Positions 24,101 to 39,100 of a stretch of DNA of 64,000 nucleotides are shown piece after piece (the stretch's first letter is position 1; every line of letters starts with the position of its first letter). The stretch is taken from positions 5,753,575 to 5,817,574 of the forward strand of contig CM066915.1 in assembly GCA_033964015.1 (NCBI GenBank), read 5' to 3'. Made by a program: the position numbers and the translations under genes. This stretch comes from Scolanthus callimorphus. Lineage: Eukaryota > Cnidaria > Anthozoa > Actiniaria > Edwardsiidae. The notes under the pieces are model-generated. The model searched no databases. It was not told the DNA's origin and worked only from the letters and a program-made list of their open reading frames with translations.

Positions 24101-27100
24101 GAGGATGTGAAAATGTGTTTATGAACACTTCTTGACGACTGTTCACCTGCTTTGTCACCCCATTTTCTATCATGTAACATGTATTGAACCAAGATTGAAC
24201 AGGATGCCAAATAGGCCACGGAATAGGAACGGAATAGGACACTCGAAAGACACAGCTCATGGGACATAATTGAACATTAGTTTAGAACACTTATTGAACA
24301 CTGTTCACCTGGTGTAATATCCCGATTTAGCATTGAGGGCTAAAGTGTTTAAAGTGCTAAAGGGATAAGCCCCAGCATGCTTAACAGAACTATTTTAATT
24401 TAAAAATGAAGTCACATGAAGTTCCATCTCATCACTGCAATTACCTCTCCCAAAAAATGAAAACACGAACAAATCATTTTTATACAGTGGAGCCAAGTTC
24501 TGGAATAGTTTGCAACTAAGACAAGAGAATGTGAATCTCTAAATGCCTTTTTGTCAAAAAAAGTCTCTCACAAATACATAATTTTTTGTAAAATAAGTAT
24601 ATAGCCAACGCCCCATGTGGAAATCAGCTGTTGTTGTCAGGGTTTAGCGTTATAAAATGAAGGTATACTATTACTACTTAGGGTGTTAAACCTGCCGGAC
24701 CAGGCTCCAATGTTCATCAGCAATTTTCAGACATATAATTAGCAGTAATTTTCAGACATATAATCTGCTCTGGAGCAAGAGTTTAACCGGTATACCTGTG
24801 GTTCTCCTTGAGTATCGCTCCAAGTTTCTGTCCCGAGGTGAAGATGTGTTTCTCGATGTGTTGGATATCCTCGGATTGTTTCTTTAGTTGGTCGATAGCC
24901 TCTGTTCGGCAACACCTCAACTGATCACGAAGTCTTGTCTATAAGTAATACAAAAAGACAGTTACGCTTTTGTTTTTCGCAAAAGAAAAGGTTAAGGCTG
25001 AAAATACGCCAAAAATAGAGCACCTCTTCGAATCGAAATCCAACCAACTTTTTATTGTTTTCTCCTTTTTTCTTTCCCTTTTCTGCAGATATATCATTCT
25101 TTATATCACGCCACAGAAAATACAGCCAATCAGAATTCAGGAATGGCGCTGTATTTCGGCGGTATTCCACTCAACCTTCCCATCGTGCACTGCATTTACG
25201 CAACATGTTGCCTAATTTTATATTGCGTGGTATAAAACAGTTATACAATGCTTTCGAGTGGCATACTGCAGAATACCTCACTTGCCTCTTGTATTTTCCT
25301 AGCGAGCCTTTACCAGAAAATACAAGTGGGATATTCTGTAGAATCCTATGATATCTCTTTTTTGTAGATATTGAGGACGAGATATCATACGATTCAAGTA
25401 TATTCAAAGTCTTCAGTCGGTAGATTCCGCCGAAAATAGCACTCAAAAAGCTGATACCGCTTCCGTCGCTGCGCGACTTGCGCGATATCGCTTTTTCGTG
25501 CTATTTTCTTAGCGAAATCTAGCCTTCTGAAGCTTTGAATAATCCTATAGAATCCTATGATATCTCTTTTTTGTAGAAATTGAGGACGAGATATCATACG
25601 ATTCAAGTATATTCAAAGTCTTCAGTCGGTAGATTCCGCCGAAAATAGCACTCAAAAAGCTGATACCGCTTCCGTCGCTGCGCGACTCGTGCGATATCGC
25701 TTTTTTCGTGCTATTTTCTTAGCGGAATCTAGCCTTCTGAAGCTTTGAATAATCCTATAGAATTCTATGATATCTCTTTTTTGTGGAAATTGAGGACGAG
25801 ATATCATACGATTCAAGTATATTCAAAGTCTTCAGTCGGTAGATTCCGCCGAAAATAGCACTCAAAAAGCTGATATCGCTTCCGTCGCTGCGCGACTCGC
25901 GCGATATCGCTTTTTTGTACTATTTTCTTAGCGGAATCTATAGTCACCTGAAGCTTTGAATAATCCTATAGAATCCAATAGCTCAATTCTTGCGCGAGCG
26001 TTGATTGGCTAAAAACGAGTGAGTGGAATTCAATGGTTGAAAGCTGAATTCGACAAAATCATAGCTTACCCGCGCGCATAGAAAGTTCAACGTTTTTCGC
26101 GTGAAATTACCGTGGAATTCACTCGAAATGCGATGAGTATGCCACTTGAAAGCATTGTATAACTAGTATATACCTGTGGTCCTGCCATTTTCTCAACGTC
26201 CTTTTCAGCTCTTTGGACTGACGTCTCCAGACTTGCCTTCTTGTTCTTCATACCTGGCGAATATTCAGGGCTCGAAATTAAGAAAAAGTCATAGTCGTAA
26301 CTGTACGCATTGTACCAACATTATAGGTGTAATTCATCACACTTTAAATATGAAGACAACAACCAAATAGAAGCAGGACTGAAGCCTCTGCTTCTGTTTG
26401 GTCTTTGTCTTCATATTTCAAGTACTGTATTCCTAGACAGCATCCATTTGGATCCAGAGCCGCCGCTGTTTACTTATGTTCTGTATTTTCTTATTTTTCG
26501 CTGAAGTTTTCTTATTTTTAAGTTGTAATTCATCAAAGATGTAGGCGTAAATCCACTAGGAGAAGACTGTAGAAACTGAAAATACAGTCGTTATATTACG
26601 CCTAAGTCTAACTCATAAGACGATATACCACGGAAAATCCTCAGAAGACATTTGTTAAATGCAAGTCGTATTTACTTCGTTTCCCGATTGGTCAGTTTCG
26701 TGAATCGCTTCTCATTAGCTAAGTGTAGTTACTTTTCGTCTAGTTTTCGACACTCGTTTGACAGCTCGCTCAACTTACTGACAACTTCCTTCTTCATCTT
26801 CTCAAATTCTTCCGTTCTCTCCTTGAATTGGATCTCTAGATCCTTGAACACAGGCTGTAAGGGACAATGACATTAATAAATCACAAAACGTCATGTCTGT
26901 CGGCATCATCACCAACATCGTCATTAGAAAGTAAATTTTCAGGCTACTATTTTTGTGTTTGTAGGAACTCCTCTTTGCTCCAAGTAGAAGGCTCGACCGT
27001 GCAGCCCGTCTCTCACATACATTACGCTAACTAGAACCAGAGGGACGTTAAAGAACAACGGGGACCGTCAGAATTTGCCCAACCTCCGTGTCACAGAACT

Positions 27101-30100
27101 CACCATACTAACACACACTCGTGTTTATAAAGTGGTATCTATAGGATGAGTTATCCAAAATGTAAAGCGCTTAGAGCTTTGGGAGTAAGTGCTATATAAG
27201 CACAGTTACTTTACTTACCGTTTTATCTTCAATAATCTCCTTTTTCTTGTCTCTATCCTTCTCTTGTCTGCCGATGCTTTCCTGTTGGGAAACAAGACAT
27301 TACACCGGGTATTACTCACAATAAGCCATGCCATAACGCCGCAGAATGTCTTATAGTCACTTGGGTAACTATACTAAAAACCAATAGAAAATGACGATAA
27401 GTTGGATCAGAAACATATAACTTAGTTGAAACATGTAACGGTGAACCAAGCTTCGGATTGTTCGTATCGCGTTTATGACCATATTTGGTCAATAATGAAC
27501 TCTCGACTGCGAACCCAAGCAGGGTTTCTTTGCATAATATTTCATTTTTCGCTTAAATAAAGTAGAGCAACAGTGGAAAGTGATAATATACTAACATTTA
27601 ACATCTTGAAGTCTTTCAACAACATTATTTTCAAAATCAGTTCAATTGTTTATTCTGCGAATATTCCGCAGCTTGGCACTAGAGCAATGTATGTGTTTTA
27701 CACGTTTCAACTCACTTATATGTTTCTGGTTGGATCTGATTGGCTCCGTTATAGCTATTATCATTAACACGTGCAAATGAATAAATGTCACGTAGTGATG
27801 TGCGGCCTTAAACACCACTGAAAAAAAAAAACTGAGAAAAAATCAGGCTTAACAGCTTGTTGATGGAGAGACTTGCTGCAGGATACAAATTTGAAGATCT
27901 CCGGTCAAAACGTTCACTTTTGGCGGGAATTGCAAGTACCACAACTATTGAAGAAGCCGTGCGTTGTCTTGGAAACGTATTAGTTTTTCCTGCATTTGCA
28001 GTAAATACGCAATAGATGAGGAAATGAATTCGAAACTGAATTCTCCTCTCTAAAGGCCCGTTCACACGGTGCGACTTCAGCTGCAATTTCTGTGGCGATC
28101 TCACGGCGATGTCATATCGCGCGGTGTGAACGGCCGGCGATCTTATGGCGATTTCACTTGCGATGTCGCCGCGACGTCGCGGGCGTTTTGAACATGTTCA
28201 AATTCCAATGCGATGCGGGTGTGATTTCTTCAGATCGCCAACAGACGGACAAATATCGCAGAGCCAAATCGCCGGCCGTTCACACCGCGCGATATGACGT
28301 CCGCGATCACCGCAAAAATCTCTCCTAAAATCGCAGCTGTGATCGCGCCGTGTGAACGGACCTTAAAAGTGGGGTACGATCGAGAACGAAGGGATGGCTA
28401 AACACAGGCTACCCGTGACGTGAGGTATACAGACAGCGGTTCTCACCTGCAACCCTTTCAACTCGGTTTTGAGTTTCTTCTGCAAGCTGGTGTATTCTTG
28501 CTTTCCTTTCTTGAGTTGTTTCTGCTTGCTTATGATGTCCACCTCGTCTTGTTTCAGGTCTTTTTGTAACTTTGTGCCCTAAAGTAATAATGACAAGAAG
28601 ATTAAGGATAACAAAGTATGAAAAGAACCATGGCTCTAGATTGGAAGTAGGAGGACATTATTTGCTGAAGACATATAACTCTGATGTAGAAAACGCTCTC
28701 TTTACAATGTGGATTTTTGACTTTGAGGGGTGGCGAATGGTAAATGCGAGATTTTCCGAGGTTTTCGCGTTTGTTTGAGTGTCTGAAAGTATACGTTGTC
28801 AAGTGAAAAAAAACATTATGAACCGGCGTTGACAACGCGCCGTTTCAAACGCAAAACTGTCAAAACGAACCGTTAAACATTATGAACCGGCGTTGACAAC
28901 GCGCCGTTTCAAACGCAAAACTGTCAAAACGAACCGTTAAACATTATGAACCGGCGTTGACAACGCGCCGTTTCAAACGCAAAACTGTCAAAACGAACCG
29001 TAAAACATTATGAACCGGCGTTGACAACGCGCCGTTTCAAACGCAAAACTGTCAAAACGAACCGTTAAACATTATGAACCGGCGTCGACAACGCGCCGTT
29101 TCAAACGCAAAACTGTCAAAACGAACCGTTAAACATTATGAACCGGCGTTGACAACGCGCCGTTTCAAACGCAAAACTGTCAAAACGAACCGTTAAACAT
29201 TATGAACCGGCGTTGACAACGCGCCGTTTCAAACGCAAAGCTGTCAAAACGAACCGTTAAAACTTGTCGACAAAACTATGGGCGCTCCAAGCTTAACTGG
29301 ATAGCGCAGTATCTGAGCCAATGAAACTATTGCCCTGTTTTGCCTAGTGCAGTCAACTGGCTTCGCACTTAACTAAAACCAGACAACGTCGCGACGGAAA
29401 GCCAGGCGACTGCACTAGGCGAAACAGGGCAAGAATCTGATTGGCTCATAAGATTTGACTGGCGGAACAGCAAAGCCAAAAACAAATCGTTGTTTTGAAA
29501 ACGCGGGTTGCGATGCAATTTTAGCTGTAAGGCAAATTCATTGTTCCGCAGGAAAAATCTGAGGCAATCAGGTTCTTGCCCTGTTTGCCTGGTATTCATC
29601 AAGGCAGTCGAAGCCGGTTGACTTCACTACTCTCAAACTATCCTGCATTAACTATGAATGAACTACATTAATTGACCTCCAGTCTTTTCATCCTAGTCTA
29701 CTGCGATCATAGGCTGATAGATATAAAATGAGGATATTTAGAGTGGTTTTCATCGGACTGTGAAACAAAAACTAACAGCCAGTGCTTAGAGCGGATTTCA
29801 GATGACTGTCGTGAGTAATTCGCAATTACTTTGTAATTACTCCTATAGGTTTTATTCAGAATTGGTGTAATCACTTTGCGATTGGTTTCACGACAGTCAT
29901 CTGAAAACTGCTCTAATGTTGTCTACTAGTCACAATTGAAAAGTGTATAGCAGTGTTTTTTTTTTTTACAGTCGGATGAAAACCACTCTAACAATTATTC
30001 CTATTGACTCAGAGGCCATGAGGGCGAGAGGAATAATTATTTTAGTCAAATCACACTAGTAGCGGAGCTCCTCAGCGGCCGAAGGCCGCAGAGCGGAGCA

Positions 30101-33100
30101 CCATAGGTATCGCAGGAAGAATACAATAGCTCGAAGTAGAACTCAGGTATACTATCGACTTCATTTTTCAGCGTTCAGCGGTATTCCCATTTGGGTATCG
30201 CGGGCGCGTCCGTGCGTGTCGGTCTGCGTGCCCCACCACAGGGAACCCCGGAACCGTATATCATTTTTCTGCAGGACTCTGTCTGTACCTCCGTACAGAG
30301 TATTGTTTCTTCTTGTTAAAAAATCTACTGTTAAAAAATCGATGATACAAGACGAGAAAAATTAGAGACAATTTTAATAGAAGACCACAGAAGGCGAGCA
30401 GAGAGCTAGAAACAGCGACGGGAAGAAGCCGGGCAAAGCATGAAACCACCGCCAAAGTGTGCAAAGTGAACAAACGACACAACGCGCGACGGTTTTTACT
30501 CGTCGTCAAAAAATGAAACGTTTGATCAAGTTGACAAATCACGATTTCAGTGAATGAGTTAAGCGGAAGAAGTTGAAACCGATGTCATGATTGCGAAAAA
30601 AATGTTTGTCGAGGGAAAGAAGCAAAGCGAGTAGAGAAGAATACCACATTTCATGTAGAGGGAAGTCGAAAAAGAAGACGAACAAAGAAAGAGCTAGCGG
30701 CTTAGCGCGCGTGAGAAAGACGCAAACAATGACCAGAAACCCATTTTCAAGGTAGGTACTTGAACTTTGTAGCTAATGTATAAAGGGGGCATTCAGTAGT
30801 AATCACTCTTTATCTATCGCAAACTCTCATTCGAGTTTTTTTCCGCGCTTTTTGCGGTCTTTCAATCGATTCGGTCGCTACGCTAGTTTGAAAAAGGAGA
30901 AAGTTGAATGCGACGATCGTGCAAGTGGCCGTTCGGGAAATAAGTCGTTTTTACACGCTCGACCATTGTGGTTTAAGCTTTTTTTCTGGATTTCTAATGC
31001 TTTAAAAATACATAGTAGAGCTGACAACTGGCGTGGCTGTGTTTATACTCTTGGCGGGGAGACTCGGGAGAAGTCATGTAAGAAAAGAACTAGTGTCACG
31101 CATAGCAGCCATCTTGAACTCGCGAGTTTGGTCGTCATAGAAGGGCAAAACATCAGTGAAAGGTTATAATCTCCAAGTACAAGCGGCTCCTTACTTCAGA
31201 TTTAGATAATGGTACAATGATTCTTGATTTTCTAATGTATCTATAAGCTATTTATTCTTAAAATTGAGACATTTTCGACTTTTCAATTTGGTTCGGCTAC
31301 AACGATTTTTCAGGAGAGAGAAAGACGGGTTGATTTACGAGCGAGAACCGATTCTAAAACTTTTGTGTTTACTTTAATTTTAGAGAAATTCCCAAGATGT
31401 ATTCCTGGCTGCAGGGGATGCTTCACAGAGTATTTCACATATGACAGGCAAGTGGAGATCTTTCTTGGAATAATTACTTTGCTCTCAATGCACTGGCATT
31501 TTTTTTCTCTGTCCGATAGTGTCAGAAGGGTTTCCACAAAACACTGACCCCAGTCCATGGACCTCGCGCGGACCCCGGTCCATGGACCCATATGGACCCT
31601 GGTCCATGGACCCCCTGGTCCATGGACCCCCCATAAAATATAGGAATTTTTTTCGAAAAAAAAAAAGCCGCCAGGTATATAGAAGCGTTATAGACACAAA
31701 TTTGTATTGTATGACTAGAAGGAAAATCGGTGCGAAAACATGAGCGCAAAAAAATGAGCCCACGATATCTCACATAGCAGCTACTCAAAAGAAATCATGC
31801 ACAAAAAACCTTCCACGCCGTCGTTTAAGGTATTAGCCTAGGCTAAAATGAAGGAAAATTTAGGTGTTTAGAATTTCGTGATATTTTGCAGATAGAAAGA
31901 CTGCTAGACCCAATTTAGTTATCTGAAATTTGTTTTTGAAAAACTGCTTTTTAAACGGGCTAATACTACATTCAAAAATCGGTGATTTTCACTTCAATTA
32001 ATAAGTAACCCGAGGAGTAGACTAATCCTGTTACTTTTGACAATCAAACAAAAAGTCACACAAATGTTATTTAGCTCAAAAACTATATTTTCTTCGCAAT
32101 AAACTCTTGCTTGTGTTGCTGAAAGGTTTCTATTTTAGCTTTGATCTATTCTGGAGTGGAAATGAGCTTTGAAACTGTGTTTTGGGGTGCGGAAATTTGA
32201 GACGACTACTATGGAATGCAATAACCAAAACATGTGTCTAAAATATAACTCTCGGGGGAGGGGTAGGTAGACCATTGTATTTTTGAGGATTCAGGCATAA
32301 TGCTCAGCGGATATCCGCAAGAAACGATCCAGAATGGAAGGTTTTGCCACATTCTGGCTGTGTATGCCAAGTTTTTCTCGTTTGAAGATGATTAGCGGCT
32401 TGAAATAAGAAGAAATCACCCAGCCAAACATATAGACATGTACATAAACATGTTTTATGGGGAAACAATCAACGATATCTTCGTGAATTTTGGCATGAAA
32501 GAAGATGTACTCGATACGAAGAAATCTGTGGCAGTGCGTGGCTATCGACATTTTCGTTAATGTATAACTTGAAGGTCAACTGCGAATTAATAAAATCCTT
32601 TATAATTTTCTTGATTTAAAAGAAAATCAAATGCACTGCCACAGATCTCTTGATCTTGATAGTCGGATAATGAATTTGTATCGATTTTTGTTTGATTATC
32701 ATGCCACTGGAAGAAAAACGAAAAAAACTAGAAAATTTCGAGTTTAAAGATAATCCAATTAACACCTCAATTGGGCGTTGTCTGATTTTTTTGTGTGTGA
32801 GAAAATACACCTTAGAGATCACTCTATCAGATTTTCTATGCAGATTGAGTATATTGTTTAATGAATCTGATATAATTTGTGTCTAAATTGCGCAAAATTA
32901 GCCTATGCAAATACCTTAATGGAATCCGCAATGATGGAGGATAGCACAAGTCACACAGGTAAGTTACTAGTAAATTCGCCCCTAAATATTGTACTGCTAA
33001 AGGTCAAGTTTATGTATTCAGTATCTAAGATTTATTAATTTCTTCTTTAGACCTTGAAGATGACTCACCATACGGCTCCTTGGATGACAGGTAAAGCCAT

Positions 33101-36100
33101 TTATAATTATAGTACCATACATTTAGGAGGAAAATCGTTGTTTTAACCTTGCTTTGGTGAACTTAAAACCTGTTAAATTCATAGAAAATAACCAAAATAA
33201 ACATATTTGCTTGTTGAATAACTAGCTTTTCATTTGTCCGATGCATACAGGTGTGTGCTTTTGAGTCGTTCCGGGCCGACGCTGTAAACGTTTTAGAAAT
33301 AAAAGTAAACTGATAAGCTTTTGCGGGCCCAGGTTGTTGATCAGAGCAATTTTACAGTGAGTTGATTGATTGACCTGGTCCGCTAGCCATTTCTATTACT
33401 GTACTTTATCTACTTCATGAACAATTTAGTTCTATGTTTGGTGCTTTTATCCACTCGGTAAATGTCAAGGTCATTTTTGGCGCTATAAGAGACCTGACTA
33501 CTGAGACTGAGATTAAGGCAATTATTTTGGGTAAATAAAGACAACTGATCTGATAATATTTTACGAATTTATTTAGGCAGTCGACATTCAAATTTATTTG
33601 ATTTGATTTACTAGGGGACTTTGTTTTGGCAGTCTGAAATATCAAAAGTTTATCTTGGTTAGCTAATGCTATAGATACTTCATTGATACACTGTAGATGA
33701 TTTTGTCATTCCTTCTGTTGAACATCAAGCCAATGTGTGTTTTTGACACAAGCCCAATCAAGTAATAGTTAGTACAGTAGAGCTGCAAGAACTTGGGGGG
33801 GGGGGGGGGGGGAAACTAATAATTAATAATAATAATAATTCGTTTATTAACACCTTTTGCAGCTAGGAGCTGAATTACAGGTATGGCCAGGCAATTTACA
33901 ATAAATAGTTAATGTCAATCCACTTGCCCCGCATATTATGCGTGCAGAAGTTACTCCCTATATTCAAATGCTAGGGGTGACCATCATATTTTTTAGGGGT
34001 TGAAATCAGCGATCTGGTATTTTTTAGGGGTTCGAAACTAAAAAACGGTATGGTAAGAAAAAGTAGGTATGTTTTAAGGGGTTCTCACGCAAATAAAGTA
34101 CATAGGTCCGAAATATTTGAAAGAGTGATAGTGTATTTGAAACTTGAGAGGATACATTTGATGTATATCAAGTAAACGGCTTGAATAACATTTTATCTGT
34201 AAAAATTGTTGGTATTTTTTAGGTTATTTTCAGACTGAGGGGTATTTTTTAGGGTGTAATTTTTTTCCGACCAGGTATTTTTTAGGGTCAAAATTTGAGT
34301 TTCCCGATGGTCACCCCTAGCATTTTAGCACACAAAAACCAGATGGAGGTTTAATAGTGTTAGAGGAAGTCTGCTAAAATCTCATATCATATTGTCAGAA
34401 CTCTACTGTATTAAATGACTCCCATGATGCATTGTGTGACTAGGAGACATCGATTGCCCAGGGTGCAACCTTTATTGAAATAAATGTTAGTGATATTTTT
34501 TTGGTGGGGAGGGAGGGGCACCACCAGTTTTCTTTAAAATATTTTTTAGCTGATGTTATAGTTTGTTTATTAATTTGACATCACTTAAAATGATAATTAC
34601 AACTATTTTGTTGCAGCACTGATGACAGTAACCTGGAAATAACAAAAGAGATACGGTAAGAAGATAACAACTGAACATTTATTATGCTTCAAGGAGCTCC
34701 ATTTCTTGATATAAAATCTACTGGGAAATCCAATTTCTTTAACTGAGAATAATTGCATTGCCCTGGAGAACAATTTGTTCTCAGTGCAAGAAATAAAATA
34801 TCATTGTGTTTATCCTACGAGTAACATTTCTTACCATTTAGGGGTGTGTCATAATTTTAGTAAGTGGGGTAATATTTTTTCCCTCATGTTGAGTGTGGTA
34901 ATTAGGAGGCACTTGCTGTGACAAAATAGTGTGTAAACGTCCAGTTTAGTTCTTCAGACAAGGGGTGCACGCATTGCTATGGTAATTTATTCTCAAAAGT
35001 GAAACTTCTTGTCAAGGCATCTGGTTTCTTGCATGCTCTCTGCCATCTTGTGTTGAAAATAACTTGAAAAATTTCATTTCATTTGGAACTATATCATTTG
35101 GCTCCACTAATATGGATATAGCTGTACAGGGTCGCCACTGCAAAATTATACTAAAATCATAAAAAATCCATGTAGGGGAAACTCAAAATCCAGGTTTGAA
35201 AAGACGACGATTTTCTCTTGTTGGCGGCCATCTTGCCCATTGTTATTAATGAGTTTTGCCGTACTTAAGTTTTGCGAAGCTTTTGATATTCGCTATACTG
35301 TACAGTATTCCCAGCTAAGTGTTTAAATTTTTAGTGGTTTATAGTGGTTTTGGTGTTTTTTTTTCCAATAAGAAGAAGAGTTTTAGTCACTGTGCAGGAA
35401 TTGTTCTTCAGAAAAGCCCCCCCCCCCCCCCCCCTCCTCAAGAGTTAAATGGTCGGCCCCTTAAGAGCATGCTCAACAAATGCTCTAAGCTGGTTGCGGC
35501 AGAGGTTTTTTCCGGGTGCAAATCAAAACAACCACGCGACATGCCAGACACGCAAACAACTTAATGCTAGCTAATAAACGATAGCCTGCGAACGTCTGGT
35601 ACGCGCGAGCTTAACCTTCGCAGGCTAATAAACGACTGACAGAAAAAACTCTGCTAGCAGGGTAGCATGTTGGGTGTTATGACACAATTTTTTCCAGTAG
35701 CTGCTCCCAGACTATCCCAAAAAATGGTAACCCCATCCCCCATCCCACTGCAAAGATTTAATTATAACAATGGTTAAAATGCAACAGGGTTGTACTGTTT
35801 AATGGCACAAATCAAAAACAACCACGTGAAATACCCGACACGCATGTTACTTTGCTAGCTAATAAAGAGGCCAAACCAGTTTTGTTGGCAGAAACTTTTT
35901 AAACATTCCTGAGGCAGTTTCTTTCAAGAGTTTGGTTGTGTTTTATTATTTATATCGATTCAATACACTAAAAAATGATTTTGTTTCATAGGCCTCCAGA
36001 AATTGAAGTCATTGATATTTTATCTGACGATGAACTGGTGAGTGCATGTCTACTCCTAAGCCTTTTCTTGGGTATGAAATCTGCCTAGATAGTAATCATC

Positions 36101-39100
36101 CCCAATGCCATAGTCTGATTGGCTGGTTGCGGTGGAGCACTATTCACATAATAACTTGGCAACGATGATTGAGATTTTTGAGCCCCTAAAAGATACCAAT
36201 TGGCATCAGGTCAAACTCTTTTTAATCCTAAAATATAACATTAAAAAACACCTATAAACATATTGTTGTAGTACTTTGTTTTGAAAGCCCAAACCTTTCT
36301 TGCAAATAAACATCAAACTAAAACCTTAGGAACGGCTCATGATTAGGCTGGCGTATGTATGGCCTTTCTAATCGTATGTATGGCCTTCTATGAATTTCTT
36401 GCTTTACTACAATATTTTTCCCTGATTGCTGTTTTTTCCCCTCAAACTAGGAGTCCAGCAACTGTGAAGTCATTGATACGTCAAAGTCACCTCTTAAAGG
36501 CAACGTGAGGCTCAAAGCAGACAAGGCATTACAGTTGGATAGGACGGATAACCAGTTCGTCCTACCGCTGTTGATGAACTGTAAAACTGAACACCCTGAC
36601 ATGATCAGCAATGAGACACCATTTCACATCCAAGATAATTGTCAGTTCATTGTGAATCTCGACACTCTGGCAGATCGCCAAGACATTTACTCTGATGGAA
36701 ATGGAGCATGGGAGTTAAAAGGTGTGAAGGCGAAATCCTATAATATTTTTCAGGATGAAAGTGGTCGCATAACGAGCGTACAAAAAGTGAAGTCTGGGGA
36801 CAATCCAGATGTTGTAGTGAGGAGGAGACCTTACACATGCAACAGCAACACAGAGTATCACAAAACTATGCTCTCCATAGAATTCCAGAGCGACATTGAG
36901 AAGTGGTTTCCTTTGGTCTTGATCAATTACTATTTTGATGAAGGAGTACAAGCAAAACCATTCAAAATCAAGCCTCAAGGAAACAGATTGAAATCATCGA
37001 AACCATACCTCAGAACCAAAGCCAGTGTTAAAAAAGAAGTGATGGAAAAAGGGAAGATGATGGGACCCAAGCGGGCTCTTTTTGAAGTGTCAAAAGCGAA
37101 GGGAGGAGTTTTAGGTAGCAAGAGTCCTGAGGACCTTCCTCGGAATGAGAGACAAGCAGCATATCTTTGCAAAAAAGCAAGGCTTGGAGACAGCGAGCCA
37201 TCCAAAGACCCATTAGCATCAGTTCTAGAAATGCAGAAGGGGATGTTCTCCAGCTTCATAAGGGAAGTCACATGCAATGATCTACCCAACATTGTTCTTT
37301 ACACAGACAGGCAAATGGACAACCTGGTGAAGTTTTGCTGTCATAGCAAACAAAACCAAGTGTCGGTGTTGGGATTCGACGTCACGTTTCAGCTGGGGCC
37401 ATTTTACCTTCTTGTGACAACTTTTAAAAACACGTTGTTGAAAGTCCAAAAGACCGGAAGACATCCCACATTCATTGGTCCAATGATGATATGTTTGACT
37501 AAAGAAGAGGACACTTATTTATCTTTCATGTATCGGTTACTTCGAGAGGTGCCAGGGCTGGGGCACTACCTTTATGCTACAGGAACTGACAACGAGCCAG
37601 GATTGAGAAATGCCACCGGCAGTGGCTTTCAGGCCGCCATCCCTCTTCTGTGCTATATCCACAGCAAAGACAACATCAAGGAGAAATGCAGGAAGATAGG
37701 CCTATCTTCATGTCTCACGAAGTGCATCACAGGAGACATTTACCAAGAAAACAGTGGTCTCATCTATGCAGAATCCGAATCTGAATTTGATGCTAGAGCA
37801 GAGACATTGATGTCTAAGTGGGACCGACAGGAAAGAGAAGAAAAGAACGGTCCACCAGCCTTTGCCGCATATTTTAAGAAGAACAAGCTGAAGGACATGA
37901 AAACCTGCATGGCAAAGTATATCATGGTTAGAAGTGGGCTTGGCGACAAGCCATACGAGCAGAACGCCCCAGAATCCATGAACGCCATGTTGAAGAATTG
38001 GACAGGATTCCGCCCACAGCAGATTGATTCGTTCATTGTGGCAATGTATGACTTTGTCCAAGCGTTTGACGAGGAAGAAGAACTGGCGTGGTTCGACTGC
38101 TCTGAGAAGTGGAGCGTGATTGACGAAACAAGGCGATGTGACATCATGGGCGAGGATTTACCATTTGAACTTGAAGAGAAAAGGGCGCTGTCAGCTAGAG
38201 CACGGAAGGAATGCCCAGACCAAGCTGCCTTCAAGAGATGCAAGGCATTCAAGCATTCCAGCAAACGGCAGGCTGAAGTAACAAGCTCACCAGAGATGGG
38301 ATCTGTATTCACCGCCGATCTATCTCCCTTAATGGGCATTTTTCCCAAGAAGAACAAGCTGCATTACTAGAGAAAGCTAAAGCACTTGTCCTCAACAAGG
38401 GAATCAAGGAAGGTTTCCGAACGGGATCCTATTACCTGGATAGTGGCAGCGCCCAACCAACCAGAGTAGAGTGCCTGAAAAGTGGCAAAACCACATGCTC
38501 GTGTAGTTATTTTGAGAGGAACAACTTTTGCTATCATGCCCTAGCAGTTGCTCTTGACCTCAAACTGGTAGACAAAATGCTGTCACAGTTTAAAGGACGC
38601 AACTTGACACGCTTAGCCACGAGCACAGCTCCGAAATCAGTAGGTAAAAAAGGACCATCGAGGAAGCGGCCGGTTGCGTCTACATCCACGGTGGTAACCT
38701 CAGCACCACAGGGCGATCTTAGCAACAGTCAGCTGGTATCACATCAAGTTAATGACACCACATTGGTAATAAGGAACCAGCAAAGGCCACAAGATCCTCC
38801 CCCTTTGGCACCTTTCGTACTTAAACACATATCGGCCCGGATCAAGAAATGTCAAGGCTGCAGAAAAAGCATAAGCAGGCCCATCGAGGGATTTTCATCC
38901 GACATCGACGAGCACTTGTGCTTGTCACGATTTGAAGCATACCACTACTTCAACAAGGGCAATGACAGCTGGCAGCCATCAACTGGCACACGACATTATC
39001 ATCTTAATCCAGTGTGCTGCAATACGACAGGTTTGAAGATAACTCGTGGTAGCGTAAACGTCACAAGTGCGATCCGTCAACTTGTTTCGGATCGATTTCA

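Noticed and set aside
28814..29261. Possible CRISPR-like array
   Set aside because: Units are contiguous 64-bp tandem repeats with no unique spacers, in a eukaryotic intron.
37764..38357. 197-residue minus-strand open frame opposite the MULE/SWIM gene
   Set aside because: Antisense shadow of a strongly supported plus-strand coding exon; Ser/Phe-rich with no motif.
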